From positions 1 to 35,848 of the forward strand of contig JAUCBJ010006814.1 of assembly GCA_032718475.1 (NCBI GenBank): a stretch of DNA of 35,848 nucleotides, read 5' to 3'. The notes beneath the pieces were generated by a model that was given only the letters and a program-made list of their open reading frames with translations, searched no databases and was not told the DNA's origin. The DNA is from Nemertoderma westbladi (lineage: Eukaryota; Xenacoelomorpha; Nemertodermatida; Nemertodermatidae). Made by a program: the position numbers and the translations under genes. Shown here piece after piece: positions 1 to 11,383 of the stretch (its first letter is position 1; the number at the start of each line of letters is the position of its first letter).

Positions 1-3000
1 AACGGCAACAATAGGTCATTCTACAGTAGCACATTCTTCTTCCAAAATAGGTCATTCTAGCTCATTCTACTATCTGACTATTTATTAAATAGGTCACTAT
101 ACAGTAGCACATTCTTCTTCCAAAATTGGTCATTCTAGCTCATTCAACTATCTGACTATTTATTAAATAGGTGATTCTACAGTAGCACATTCTTCTTCCA
201 AAATAGGTCATTCTAGCTCATTCTACTATCTGGCTATTTATTAATAGGTCATTCTACAGTAGCACATTCTTCTTCCAAAATAGGTCATTCTAGCTCATTC
301 AACTATCTGACTATTTATTAATAGGTCATTCTACAGTAGCACATTCTTCTTCCAAAATAGGTCATTCTAGCTCATTCAACTATCTGACTATTTATTAAAT
401 AGGTGATTCTACAGTAGCACATTCTTCTTCCAAAATAGGTCATTCTAGCTCATTCTACTATCTGACTATTTATTAAATAGGTGATTCTACAGTAGCACAT
501 TCTTCTTCCAAAATAGGTCATTCTAGCTCATTCTACTATCTGACTATTTATTAATAGGTCATTCTACAGTAGCACATTCTTCTTCCAAAATAGGTCATTC
601 TAGCTCATTATACTATCTGACTATTTATTAAATAGGTGATTCTACAGTAGCACATTCTTCTTCCAAAATAGGTCATTCTAGCTCATTCTACTATCTGACT
701 ATTTATTAATAGGTGATTCTACAGTAGCACATTCTTCTTCCAAAATAGGTCATTCTAGCTCATTCTACTATCTGACTATTTATTAATAGGTCATTCTAGC
801 TCATTCAACTATCTGACTATTTATTAATAGGTCATTCTACAGTAGCACATTCGTCTTCCAAAATAGGTCATTCTAGCTCATTCTACTATCTGACTATTTA
901 TTTATAGGTCATTCTAGCTCATTCAACTATCTGACTATTTATTAAATAGGTGATTCTACAGTAGCACATTCTTCTTCCAAAATAGGTTATTCTAGCTCAT
1001 TCTACTATCTGACTATTTATTAATAGGTGATTCTACAGTAGCACATTCTTCTTCCAAAATAGGTCATTCTAGCTCATTCTACTATCTGACTATTTATTAA
1101 ATAGGTGATTCTACAGTAGCACATTCTTCTTCCAAAATAGGTTATTCTAGCTCATTCTACTATCTGACTATTTATTAAATAGGTGATTCTACAGTAGCAC
1201 ATTCTTCTTCCAAAATAGGTCATTCTAGCTCATTATACTATCTGACTATTTATTAATAGGTCACTCTACAGTAGCACATTCTTCTTCCAAAATAGGTCAT
1301 TTTAGCTCATTCTACTATCTGACTATTTATTAATAGGTGATTCTACAGTAGCACATTCTTCATCCAAAATAGGTCATTCTAGCTCATTCAACTATCTGAC
1401 TATTTATTAAATAGGTCATTCTAGCTCATTCTACTATCTGACTATTTATTAAATAGGTGATTCTACAGTAGCACATTCTTCTTCCAAAATAGGTCATTCT
1501 AGCTCATTCTACTATCTGACTATTTATTAATAGGTGATTCTACAGTAGCACATTCTTCTTCCAAAATAGGTCATTCTAGCTCATTATACTATCTGACTAT
1601 TTATTAATAGGTGATTCTACAGTAGCACATTCTTCTTCCAAAATAGGTCATTCTAGCTCATTCAACTATCTGACTATTTATTAAATAGGTCATTCTACAG
1701 TAGCACATTCTTCTTCCCTAATAGGTCATTCTAGCTCATTCTACTATCTGACTATTTATTAATAGGTGATTCTACAGTAGCACATTCTTCTTCCAAAATA
1801 GGTCATTCTAGCTCATTCTACTATCTGACTATTTATTAATAGGTGATTCTACAGTAGCACATTCTTCTTCCAAAATAGGTCATTCTAGCTCATTCAACTA
1901 TCTGACTACTTATTAAATAGGTCATTCTACAGTAGCACATTCTTCTTCCAAAATAGGTCATTCTAGCTCATTCTACTATCTGACTATTTATTAAGGTGAT
2001 TCCACAGTAGCACATTCTTCTTCCAAAATAGGTCATTCTAGCTCATTCAACTATCTTACTATTTATTAAATAGGTGATTCTACAGTAGCACATTCTTCTT
2101 CCAAAATAGGTCATTCTAGCTCATTCTACTATCTGTCTATTTATTAATAGGTCATTCTACAGTAGCACATTCTTCTTCCAAAATAGGTCATTCTAGCTCA
2201 TTCAACTATCTTACTATTTATTAAATAGGTGATTCTACAGTAGCACATTCTTCTTCCAAAATAGGTCATTCTAGCTCATTCAACTATCTGACTATTTATT
2301 AAATAGGTGATTCTACAGTAGCACATTCTTCTTCCAAAATAGGTCATTCTAGCTCATTCTACTACCTGACTATTTATTAATAGGTCATTCTACAGTAGCA
2401 CATTCTTCTTCCAAAATAGGTCATTCTAGCTCATTCAACTATCTGACTATTTATTAAATAGGTGATTCTACAGTAGCACATTCTTCTTCCTAAATAGGTC
2501 ATTCTAGCTCATTCTACTATCTGACTATTTATTAATAGGTCATTCTACAGTAGCACATTCTTCTTCCAAAATAGGTCATTCTAGCTCATTCAACTATCTT
2601 ACTATTTATTAAATAGGTGATTCTACAGTAGCACATTCTTCTTCCAAAATAGGTCATTCTAGCTCATTCTACTATCTGACTATTTATTAATAGGTCATTC
2701 TACAGTAGCACATTCTTCTTCCAAAATAGGTCATTCTAGCTCATTCAACTATCTGACTATTTATTAAATAGGTGATTCTACAGTAGCACATTCTTCTTCC
2801 AAAATAGGTCATTCTAGCTCATTCTACTATCTGACTATTTATTAATAGGTGATTCTACAGTAGCACATTCTTCTTCCAAAATAGGTCATTCTAGCTCATT
2901 CTACTATCTGACTATTTATTAATAGGTCATTCTACAGTAGCACATTCTTCTTCCAAAATAGGTCATTCTAGCTCATTATACTATCTGACTATTTATTAAA

Positions 3001-4580
3001 TAGGTGATTCTACAGTAGCACATTCTTCTTCCAAAATAGGTCATTCTAGCTCATTCTACTATCTGACTATTTATTCAATAGGTCATTCTACAGTAGCACA
3101 TTCTTCTTCCAAAATAGGTCATTCTAGCTCATTCTACTATCTGACTATTTATTAATAGGTGATTCTACAGTAGCACATTCTTCTTCCAAAATAGGTCATT
3201 CTAGCTCATTCTACTATCTGACTATTTATTAATAGGTCATTCTACAGTAGCACATTCTTCTTCCAAAATAGGTTATTCTAGCTCATTCTACTATCTGACT
3301 ATTTATTAATAGGTCATTCTACAGTAGCACATTCTTCTTCCAAAATAGGTCATTCTAGCTCATTATACTATCTGACTATTTATTAAATAGGTCATTCTAC
3401 AGTAGCACATTCTTCTTCCAAAATAGGTGATTCTACAGTAGCACATTCTTCTTCCAAAATAGGTCATTCTAGCTCATTCTACTATCTGACTATTTATTAA
3501 TAGGTCATTCTAGCTCATTCTACTATCTGACTATTTATTAAATAGGTCATTCTACAGTAGCACATTCTTCTTCCAAAATAGGTTATTCTAGCTCATTCTA
3601 CTATCTGACTATTTATTAATAGGTCATTCTACAGTAGCACATTCTTTATTAATAGGTCATTCTACAGTAGCACATTCTTCTTCCAAAATAGGTTATTCTA
3701 GCTCATTCTACTATCTGACTATTTATTAATAGGTCATTCTACAGTAGCACATTCTTCTTCCAAAATAGGTTATTCTAGCTCATTCTACTATCTGACTATT
3801 TATTAATAGGTCATTCTACAGTAGCACATTCTTCTTCCAAAATAGGTTATTCTAGCTCATTCTACTATCTGACTATTTATTAATAGGTCATTCTACAGTA
3901 GCACATTCTTCTTCCAAAATAGGTTATTCTAGCTCATTCTACTATCTGACTATTTATTAATAGGTCATTCTACAGTAGCACATTCTTCTTCCAAAATAGG
4001 TTATTCTAGCTCATTCTACTATCTGACTATTTATTAATAGGTCATTCTACAGTAGCACATTCTTCTTCCAAAATAGGTCATTCTAGCTCATTCTACTATC
4101 TGACTATTTAATAAATAGGTCACTATACAGTAGCACATTCTTCTTCCAAAATAGGTCATTCTAGCTCATTCAACTATCTGACTATTTATTAAATAGGTGA
4201 TTCTACAGTAGCACATTCTTCTTCCAAAATAGGTCATTCTAGCTCATTCTACTATCTGGCTATTTATTAATAGGTCATTCTACAGTAGCACATTCTTCTT
4301 CCAAAATAGGTCATTCTAGCTCATTCAACTATCTGACTATTTATTAATAGGTCATTCTACAGTAGCACATTCTTCTTCCAAAATAGGTCATTCTAGCTCA
4401 TTCAACTATCTGACTATTTATTAAATAGGTGATTCTACAGTAGCACATTCTTCTTCCAAAATAGGTCATTCTAGCTCATTCTAATATCTGACTATTTATT
4501 AAATAGGTGATTCTACAGTAGCACATTCTTCTTCCAAAATAGGTCATTCTAGCTCATTCTACTATCTGACTATTTATTAA
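1..4580. repeat. Satellite, 77-78 bp unit with dimeric half units
   Basis: About 58 tandem units run from the window's left edge, where the array is cut, to 4580. The register is set by recurring 'ataggtcattcta' (for example at 11, 89 and 167, spacing 78). Each unit has two halves that both open with this 13-mer: one continues with 'cagtagcacattcttcttcc' (about 36 bp), the other with 'gctcattctactatctgac' (about 41 bp). Common variants are one or two A's in 'ttaa(a)tagg', 'ggtgatt' for 'ggtcatt', and 'tcaac', 'tatac' or 'tctac'. Some units have lost one half (around 787-830, 905-945, 1412-1440, 3490-3540). A stretch around 3600-4080 is more uniform and looks recently amplified. No coding content. 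Confidence 0.97.
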
Positions 4581-4631
4581 ACGCAATAATTTTTATTGTC
4601 CGTTTAAATCACTCATGATGTCCTTTTTTTG

Positions 4632-4827
4632 ACTTTTTATGTCCTCCAGAAATTTACCGTTAGGTTCCATACTACCGGTTTCTCTACTATGCTGTTCTCT
4701 CGGGCTTTCAGTACCGGTATTAGTTTTTTTTTTACTTTTTATGTCCTCCAGAAATTTACCGTTAGGTTCCATGCTACCGGTTTCTCTACTGCTGTTCTCT
4801 CAGGCTGGCTATCAGTACCGGTATTAG
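4632..4827. repeat. Two-copy direct repeat, about 102 bp
   Basis: Copies at 4632-4733 and 4734-4827 both run from 'actttttatgtcctccag' through 'accgttaggttccat' to 'cagtaccggtattag'. They differ by a few substitutions and small indels in the centre. A duplicated short frame here encodes similar peptides, but it has no domain and I do not regard it as a gene. The block lies between the end of the 78-bp satellite and the 68-bp array. The sequence beyond it (4828-4973) is unique and rich in 'accggtac'-type motifs. Confidence 0.85.
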
Positions 4828-4973
4828 TATATAGAGCACTATTTTGCAGTATTCCATGTACAGATGTAGGTATAAAGCAGGTATTTTAATTCCGGTACCG
4901 GCACCGGTACTGCTATAGGCCTACTGTGTAGCCTACCATTTAAATACGGTACTGGCCTACCGGCTGACCGGTT

Positions 4974-5339
4974 GTTTTGGTTAGAAAATCCCGCCTCTGT
5001 AACGCTCCTTTCCCTGATTTGGTAAAGTGACCGTTTATTGTTTTGGTTAGAAAGGCCCGCCTCTGTAACCTGCTCCTTTCCTTCATTTTGTAAAGTGACT
5101 GTTTATTGTTTTGGTTAGAAAATCCCGCCTCTGTAACTTGCCCCTTTCCCTCAATTAGTTAAATGATCGTTTATTGTTTTGGTTAGAAAATCCCGCCTCT
5201 GTAACATGCTCCTTTCCCTCAATTAGTTAAGTGATCCTTTATTGTTTTGGTTAGAAAATCCCGCCTCTGTAACCTGCTCCTTTCCCTCAATTAGTTAAAT
5301 GATCGTTTATTGTTTTGGTTAGGAAATCCCGCCTCTGTA
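4974..5339. repeat. 68-bp tandem repeat, about 5.4 copies
   Basis: Units begin 'gttttggttagaaaatccc' at 4974, 5040, 5108, 5176, 5244 and 5312 (spacing 66, then 68 four times). Each includes 'gcctctgtaac', 'ctcctttccct' and ends 'gatcgtttatt'. The last copy stops at 'gcctctgta' (5339), where the MITE is inserted. A single diverged copy in the opposite orientation lies beyond MED14 at 11384-11442. Confidence 0.93.
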
Positions 5340-5936
5340 CGGTGGTGATTTCCGGCCATTTACTAACTTTATCGACTATTTTTTTTATTTTTTTTCGAAA
5401 GTAAGTATTTTTTTCATTTTTTTCAAAAGTAAGTATTTTTTTCATTTTTTTGAAAGTATTTTTTTCATTATTTTCAAAAGTAAGTGCCTTTTTCTTTTTT
5501 TTTTCGAAAGTAAGTATTTTTTTCATTTTTTTCAAAAGAAGTATTTTTTTCATTTTTTTGAAAGTATTTTTTTCATTTTTTTCAAGGATTAAGGATTTTT
5601 TTCATTTTTTTAGAAAATTTTTTTCATTCTTTATGTAGAGATTTCAGGCTTTCCGTTTCATTTTCTATTCAAATGCTGTAGAGTAATGTGGTAATGTACA
5701 GTACATCAGTGGGACTAGGCCCTTTTCACTGTGCCATTATTGCTGTGTTCCGGTCTGGTAGTAGGCATATTACTGTATTACTGTATTTGTTTTGTTTACG
5801 TGCCTGTCAGTAACGAATAGGTCGTTCCTGAAAAAAATGTAATAATTCCAGTTTCGAAAAAAATGAAAAAACTACTTTTGAAAAAAATGAAAAAAAAAAT
5901 ACTAAAAAAGTAGTAAATGGCCGGAAATCACCACCG
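5340..5936. mobile_element. MITE-like element with perfect 26-bp terminal inverted repeats
   Basis: The 26 bases at 5340-5365 (beginning cggtggtgatttccgg) are the exact reverse complement of 5911-5936. A TA dinucleotide flanks each side (5338-5339 and 5937-5938). At 597 bp with no transposase it is a non-autonomous element. The TA duplication suggests mobilisation by a Tc1/mariner-type or other TA-targeting transposase (inference). The interior holds several T-rich tandem blocks built on 'cgaaagtaagta' plus T runs with 'ttcatttt', and an A-rich counterpart at 5845-5905, so the transcript could fold beyond the terminal repeats. Short frames in the T-rich part are low-complexity and not genes. 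Confidence 0.88.
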
Positions 5937-5938
5937 TA

Positions 5939-6259
5939 CAAAATAGCTCATTCTACTATCTGACTATTTTATTTAGTCATTCTAGTTCTAGATCATTCTA
6001 CATTTTAGTATTTACCAACAGTCAGTATAGAGCCTATACTGTCAGATTGTCTGACTATACTGACTATACTGTCAGACTGTCTGACTGACTGTACTACTGT
6101 ACTACAGTCTACATATTCGTCATGGTGTACGGTACGTACTACAGCTGTACAGCGATATACTGATATACCGGCCGGTACTACCAACTACGTATTACACTGT
6201 CAACTGTTGCAGTACTAACTAAACTTTAACTGTTTAACTACCAAACAGATTTCAAAATT
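5939..6259. other. Upstream region of MED14 with a satellite remnant
   Basis: The first 35 bases ('aaatagctcattctactatctgac...') are a remnant of the 78-bp satellite, which therefore once extended past the 68-bp array and the MITE. Next come degenerate short repeats of 'ctgacta', 'tatactg' and 'gtactac' (6015-6115). The promoter of MED14 should lie here, but I see no clear TATA box at a fixed distance. The sequence just before the ATG is AT-rich, as expected for an animal 5' leader. Confidence 0.5.
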
Positions 6260-9200
6260 ATGGCCACATCTTCAACATCGAATCATAACATGATATCTTT
6301 AGAGACTTTGTTAGATTTTGCGGTGCAAAAGACATACCACGAACTAACGCTACTGGCAGAGCTGCTACCGAGGAACACAGACTTGGAGCGGAAAATAAAG
6401 ATCGTTCAGTTCGCAGCTCGAACCCGCCAGCAGTTTATACGACTGTTGGCGCTGGTTAAGTGGGTCAACAGCGCCGGTAAAGTCGATAAATGTCGGGCCA
6501 TCGCTTCCTTCTTGGACTACCAGGCGCATCTGCTGGTGGACACCGCAGACCGTCTTGCTATTCTGTCCCGGGAAATTCTTCCAAAAGCTAAACTCCCTGC
6601 GTTTTCTGTCAGCACAGCGGTCGATGTTTTAACCACTAAATCATTCCCGCGACTCCCTATGTGTATCAGAGAGAAGATACTACCGGATGACCCGATAGCA
6701 GTGGACGAGAGAGAGACCGTCCTCAAGCGTTTAGATCAGGTTATTCAATACAGAATAGTGACGTCAGACATCCCTCCCCAGCTGTCCAATCTGCGAATCG
6801 ACGGCGGGAAAGTTACTCTCATTGTGGACGATGAGTTTAAGGCGACGCTAACACTTATGGGAGACGAAATTAACATGCCATGGAGGTTGTTGTGGATCGA
6901 TATTCTAGTGAAAGATAAAATAACCGGAGAAGGCGATGCTTTAGTTCATCCGTTGCAGGTTAAGTACATCCACGATCTAATCCAGACGCAGTTAGTGGAG
7001 AGTAAGAGGCCGCTGGAGTCTTTATACACCAGTCTACACTGGTTCTGTCAATGTTTGCAACTGGAAGTGCTCCGTTTCCAGGCTCAACGACTTTCCTTGA
7101 CCTTGTGGGGACAGGCGATCGTTCTAGAAGGCTACATCCCCGGGGTCATGTTGAAAGTATCTTATTGGCGCGAGAAATCACGTGAGAAGAAGCCGGTTCT
7201 ATGGGCCCCCAATTCGCTGAAACAATACACTATAACGGTGAGCCAATCAGCGACGGACACGTCGTTACCTCTACAGGTGACTCACTCGCCCCCGCTGTCG
7301 GAGTCCGGGTTAAGTAAATTCGGATTGTCTAACAACCTGTCGTTGGAATGTTTACTGGTTCTAACGACCCAATCCCGGTCGATTCAACTACTAAACGAAC
7401 TCAAAGAACATCTTAACAAACTATCTCCGGATGTTGTTTCCCGGGTGTCGCTCAACCCTGCTCTCCTTACTATCGAGTGCCTCTTCCCTTCCTCCGACCT
7501 GGAGACCCTAGGTGTCTCAGTGGACCTGCAGACCGGCCTCTTTACCTGTAACGCCCCGCAACTTAGCGACGCGGTTATAGAGGAGTTAGAAAATTGTTTG
7601 AACTCTGGTAGTGGCGAGTTCCCTCCTCTGGTATCCCGGATCCGAACAAGCCTGACTCTCAGTCGCATACAATCTAGCGTGCAACACCTACCGGTTGTCG
7701 TCCTCAATAACCTTCCGCTAAAACCGGTCCTAGACCACCCCATCAATAAACTAAACAACAACAAAGTATTTATTAAACTGGTTCGCGCCTCGTCTTACTA
7801 TCTGATCGTGGAACTATCGGAGAACGGACCAGAGATTCTCTACTCCTACTATATCGTCCACACTAAACCCGACGTGGACGAGAGGACATCCTTGCTGATC
7901 CCGTTGGCGTTACTCAAACTCTGTCCACCCTCGGTGAAACTTATACCCGTTGACTCATGTAACAAAGTATCACCCGCCTCCACCCTATTGGCTAGCAGTG
8001 GTTGTTTAGGAGGCAGCGGGGAAGGGTTTCTACCAATCCCGGACCTTATTGAGTTGGTTATCCAATGCGATTCGCGTCTCCTTTACGTTCATCTCGCCGA
8101 TGAGCTCACCAATAAGGACTTACCCTACCAGCTGTGCAGCGACGACCTCACCGATACGTATTGCAACGTCGCGATCACTCGACTTCGCGATATCGATCTC
8201 GTGTCGCCCGTCGATAACCGCGTATTGCAACACGAGTTGCTGCATTGCAACCTCCGTCTGCACAATAAACCGCAGCAGTGCTGGTCGGTTGAGTTGAGGT
8301 TCCGCGCGCATCCGCTCGCCGCCGCTGACACTCCGATATCCTCGGTACGGGATCCTCCCTCCACGACGACCCGTATAGACCCGCCCGTCAGTGCCGAACC
8401 CGAGCCAATGGCCGTAGATTCGCCCCCACCGACTCCACAAAGGATAGTAGATCCGTCGTCCCAGACAGACGACCAACCTCCGGCCCAATCGGAAGCCAAA
8501 GAATGCTCCCTAAACGACGAACAGCTGTTCCCATCGTCTAGACAGAATATCAGCCAATCCCTCACGGACGGACAGCTATTCCCTTCCTCCGCCGTGGCCC
8601 CTGCTGACCAATCGATCTCCCCCAGTGACCCAGTCCCACAACCCGACGGCCAATCAGCTTCCCCCATCGCCCAACCTACCGGTAGCAACCGGAACTCCCC
8701 AACGGCTCCCAAATGCTTCCCGGTTTCCACTCACCTCTTGTACGACATCCCGAGTAGCGCCCGCATGGAGGGCGTCGTCCAGGACTTCCTCCAGGACTGG
8801 GAGTCCATATCCATGCTCTACATACTGGTCCGTGACTTTGCCGCCCAAAGTAAACCCTATTCCCATATATTCAGCATCCACGAATACAACTACAAAACAG
8901 TATATATTCATTACGGACAAAATAAATCCAGTTCTGTGGCTATTTCATACAACCCAAAACATCGTCGTTTTATTATCAATCTGGCGATCGTCGGCTCCAA
9001 CAGTTCGGCCAACGCCCACACCTTGGTCCTTCAGCAACTCCAAACTGAGTTGAATCAACATAAGAGTTTAATGCGGTTGCTGTTGGTTCTAACTGAGACG
9101 CAGAGTCCGTTGCAAGCCATCGCTAAACTCCCGAGTATGCCGGTGCTCGGGCTGGTTAGCAAACCGTCACTCCCGTTGCAGAACTTCTCGATACTCCCCC

Positions 9201-10978
9201 AGTCCAGTGGTCACATCCGGGTCATCTACCGCAATCTCTACTGCCTTGATATATACTGCAGCATGCGGGGTCTCGTTGCTATTAGAGACGGCGCTTACAG
9301 TTTGTTCGAGTCCAATAGGATTCTGTGTGACGTCAGCCCATGTCCCGGACTCAAACAATTCCTTTCGTTTTTTGTCGACGAGGCGGATATTAAGAGACGC
9401 CGGGCAGCCGACGATGGGCCCACGGCCGTCGACACCGCCGATATGGTGTCTCGCTACCGTCCGCTAATGGCGCGCAGTCTCTCGGTGGATGGACCACGGC
9501 AACCGGGGTCACCTCGCTGCGGGTTGCTTAGCAACCCCGCGACCCCGGCGAGTCCCTACCCCGGGGCCAGGACGCCTCTAGCGGCGCCCACGGCACTGGT
9601 GGCCCCTAGTCCGGCCCCCGTGAGTCTGAGTTCCCCGGCCCCGGTATCCGAGGCCACCCCTGTGGGTCCCGGTGGGTGCTGGCCCGGGTACACGGCTCAC
9701 ACACCCAGCGGCTCGGCCCAGCCCAGCCCAGGTAACTTCTCCAGCCCCCTCCCGGGACCCCCCGCCAACCCCTTTCCCTCCCCCATGGTCGCCCCTCCCC
9801 CCTCTATGGTGGACCGCAGCCCCTTCCCTCCCGGTGGTCCCCCTGTGGTGGACCGCAGCCCCTTCCCCCCCGGTGGTCCCCCTGTGGTGGATCGCAGCCC
9901 CTTCCCGCCAGGGGGAGCCCTCCCCGAGAGGAGTCCCTACATGGCGGGAGCCTTTTTGGACAGGAGCCCCTATCCCGGGGGCGGGTTCCCCCCGGATCGC
10001 AGCCCCCATCCCCCTAAACCCCGGAGCCCCCGTGTAAGCGGGGGGCCGCCAGACTTCAGCCCGTCGGTACAGAGTCCAGCCCGCCCCCCGCCGCGCTGGC
10101 CCCCTCAACGCAGTGTCCCCTCCACCATACCCACTCTGATGTCCCACGAATCCTTCCACACACTCCTAACACCCTGCACCCCCTCGGACACCCTAGCAGT
10201 GACCGGGACCTACTTGTGTCGACCTCTAGAACGATTCTTGGGCAGCTTGTTTATACGGCGCCATCTGACGCACGTTATACGAACTGAAGATAGCTTAATT
10301 TATGTTCAAACTCCAAACGAGAAGGAAGTCATACAATTTAAGGTTGAGACTCTTCAGTGTCGTGTGGCACTTTCACCGTCTAACATGCAGTGTTTGGTAA
10401 TGAGAGTTAATTCTTTGCCGGAATATACTGATCTTTGGTCATCAGAAGAACTGCAAATCGTTCAAAAATTCTTCATTACAAAAGTTGCTTGTCCACCTTT
10501 CAAAACTAATGCACTAACTAGCTTCGCTAGACTCCTAGCAGCTCCTGTTAAAGTTCTCAAGGATTGCATTCAGATAATGCGTATGGAACTGATGCCGACC
10601 AGTGTTACCAACGTTAAGTGGCAGGTCAAGTGGTGCCTCACAGTGCCGCCTAACGCGCCACCCATAGCGGCTCCCGGGACCGCCGCTATCGTTATAAAGA
10701 ACCGGATGCTGTTTATCCTGCAATTGACGCGGAACGCCCCTCCGCTAGAGGGCCAGGCCCAGTCTGTGGTGGCCCCCATAGTCTACGACGTCGTATCCAA
10801 CTGCGTATCCATCGCGGAGAACCCCAGGGTCTCTATGGTTACCAGCAACACGGCCTGCAGTGTCGTCAGCAATATGTTGAAGAACTTTATGGAATGGCGA
10901 ATGTTGAACGGTCAACATTCAGATTGCAGTATATTGCCCAGCGTTAAAGAACTTATGAAAAACCTTAATGTATTATAA
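6260..10978 (+). CDS. MED14: Mediator complex subunit 14, single open frame
   Basis: This 1572-residue protein matches MED14 (TRAP170/CRSP2, yeast Rgr1), the backbone joining the Mediator head, middle and tail and linking activators to RNA polymerase II in the nucleus. Residues about 11-70 show the conserved start 'TYHELTLLAELLPR', with LxxLL motifs at L14-L18 and L32-L36. The block from W208 to about 276 ('WRLLWIDILV', 'HPLQVKYIHDLIQ') is also typical. Two Ser/Pro-rich stretches (about 693-820 and 1054-1294) are probably disordered linkers. The second includes tandem 'VVDRSPFPPGGPP'. Length is close to the 1454 residues of human MED14. An in-frame TAA at 6227, 33 nt upstream, supports this ATG. 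Vertebrate MED14 has many introns; none is seen here and no frame is broken. It could be the true gene in an intron-poor lineage, or an intact retrocopy. Confidence 0.95.
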   Translation: MATSSTSNHNMISLETLLDFAVQKTYHELTLLAELLPRNTDLERKIKIVQFAARTRQQFIRLLALVKWVNSAGKVDKCRAIASFLDYQAHLLVDTADRLAILSREILPKAKLPAFSVSTAVDVLTTKSFPRLPMCIREKILPDDPIAVDERETVLKRLDQVIQYRIVTSDIPPQLSNLRIDGGKVTLIVDDEFKATLTLMGDEINMPWRLLWIDILVKDKITGEGDALVHPLQVKYIHDLIQTQLVESKRPLESLYTSLHWFCQCLQLEVLRFQAQRLSLTLWGQAIVLEGYIPGVMLKVSYWREKSREKKPVLWAPNSLKQYTITVSQSATDTSLPLQVTHSPPLSESGLSKFGLSNNLSLECLLVLTTQSRSIQLLNELKEHLNKLSPDVVSRVSLNPALLTIECLFPSSDLETLGVSVDLQTGLFTCNAPQLSDAVIEELENCLNSGSGEFPPLVSRIRTSLTLSRIQSSVQHLPVVVLNNLPLKPVLDHPINKLNNNKVFIKLVRASSYYLIVELSENGPEILYSYYIVHTKPDVDERTSLLIPLALLKLCPPSVKLIPVDSCNKVSPASTLLASSGCLGGSGEGFLPIPDLIELVIQCDSRLLYVHLADELTNKDLPYQLCSDDLTDTYCNVAITRLRDIDLVSPVDNRVLQHELLHCNLRLHNKPQQCWSVELRFRAHPLAAADTPISSVRDPPSTTTRIDPPVSAEPEPMAVDSPPPTPQRIVDPSSQTDDQPPAQSEAKECSLNDEQLFPSSRQNISQSLTDGQLFPSSAVAPADQSISPSDPVPQPDGQSASPIAQPTGSNRNSPTAPKCFPVSTHLLYDIPSSARMEGVVQDFLQDWESISMLYILVRDFAAQSKPYSHIFSIHEYNYKTVYIHYGQNKSSSVAISYNPKHRRFIINLAIVGSNSSANAHTLVLQQLQTELNQHKSLMRLLLVLTETQSPLQAIAKLPSMPVLGLVSKPSLPLQNFSILPQSSGHIRVIYRNLYCLDIYCSMRGLVAIRDGAYSLFESNRILCDVSPCPGLKQFLSFFVDEADIKRRRAADDGPTAVDTADMVSRYRPLMARSLSVDGPRQPGSPRCGLLSNPATPASPYPGARTPLAAPTALVAPSPAPVSLSSPAPVSEATPVGPGGCWPGYTAHTPSGSAQPSPGNFSSPLPGPPANPFPSPMVAPPPSMVDRSPFPPGGPPVVDRSPFPPGGPPVVDRSPFPPGGALPERSPYMAGAFLDRSPYPGGGFPPDRSPHPPKPRSPRVSGGPPDFSPSVQSPARPPPRWPPQRSVPSTIPTLMSHESFHTLLTPCTPSDTLAVTGTYLCRPLERFLGSLFIRRHLTHVIRTEDSLIYVQTPNEKEVIQFKVETLQCRVALSPSNMQCLVMRVNSLPEYTDLWSSEELQIVQKFFITKVACPPFKTNALTSFARLLAAPVKVLKDCIQIMRMELMPTSVTNVKWQVKWCLTVPPNAPPIAAPGTAAIVIKNRMLFILQLTRNAPPLEGQAQSVVAPIVYDVVSNCVSIAENPRVSMVTSNTACSVVSNMLKNFMEWRMLNGQHSDCSILPSVKELMKNLNVL
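9804..9923 (+). repeat. 39-bp coding minisatellite in the MED14 linker
   Basis: About three copies of a 39-bp unit encode 13 residues, 'VVDRSPFPPGGPP'. Weaker copies follow up to about 10,015 ('ERSPYMAGAF', 'DRSPYPGGGF'). The unit is a multiple of three, so changes in copy number keep the frame. The DNA here is very GC-rich compared with the rest of the window. Each repeat holds a Ser-Pro dipeptide, a possible site for proline-directed kinases (inference). Confidence 0.85.
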
Positions 10979-11088
10979 GTGTAATTTAATTTGGATTCTA
11001 TGTATAATTTGGTATATATTATACCAAAATGTATATTATATTTATGCGGCTTCAAAAATTAGTTATTATTCATCCGTCATTATGTCAA

Positions 11089-11094
11089 AATAAA
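11089..11094 (+). terminator. AATAAA polyadenylation signal of MED14
   Basis: A canonical AATAAA lies 111 nt after the stop codon, giving a short 3' UTR. No genomic poly(A) tract follows it, which argues mildly against a recent retrocopy. Confidence 0.6.
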
Positions 11095-11383
11095 CCATCT
11101 ATCAATGATAATTACGAACTATTTAACTTCCAGTCACATCTGATCAAGTGAGTCCCCCTACGTGGTTAGAAATAGAGAGAGAGAACCTGTTTGATTGATG
11201 ACCTTCCCCTTTTCCCTCATCTGAATTCGTTTAAGCTGAATCTTTACATATAGGGTACTGTATGTACTGGAAAACTGACTGCTTATTTGTGGGACTGTAC
11301 TCCATCTACACTTATACAATTTGCCGCTAGAGGTCGAAGTATTTGAAAGTGAAAATCTTCTCTCATTTTTTCGGATTTGTTAT

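Noticed and set aside
1-4580. CRISPR array, because of regular repeats
   Set aside because: There are no unique spacers; the whole unit repeats, and the context is an animal genome.
5287-5638. Lys-rich and Phe-rich frames near the MITE
   Set aside because: Low-complexity translation of T/A runs inside the transposon.
8120-10159. Frames of 120-200 codons overlapping MED14 on both strands
   Set aside because: Shadows of the GC-rich linker and codon bias of MED14; no recognisable domain.
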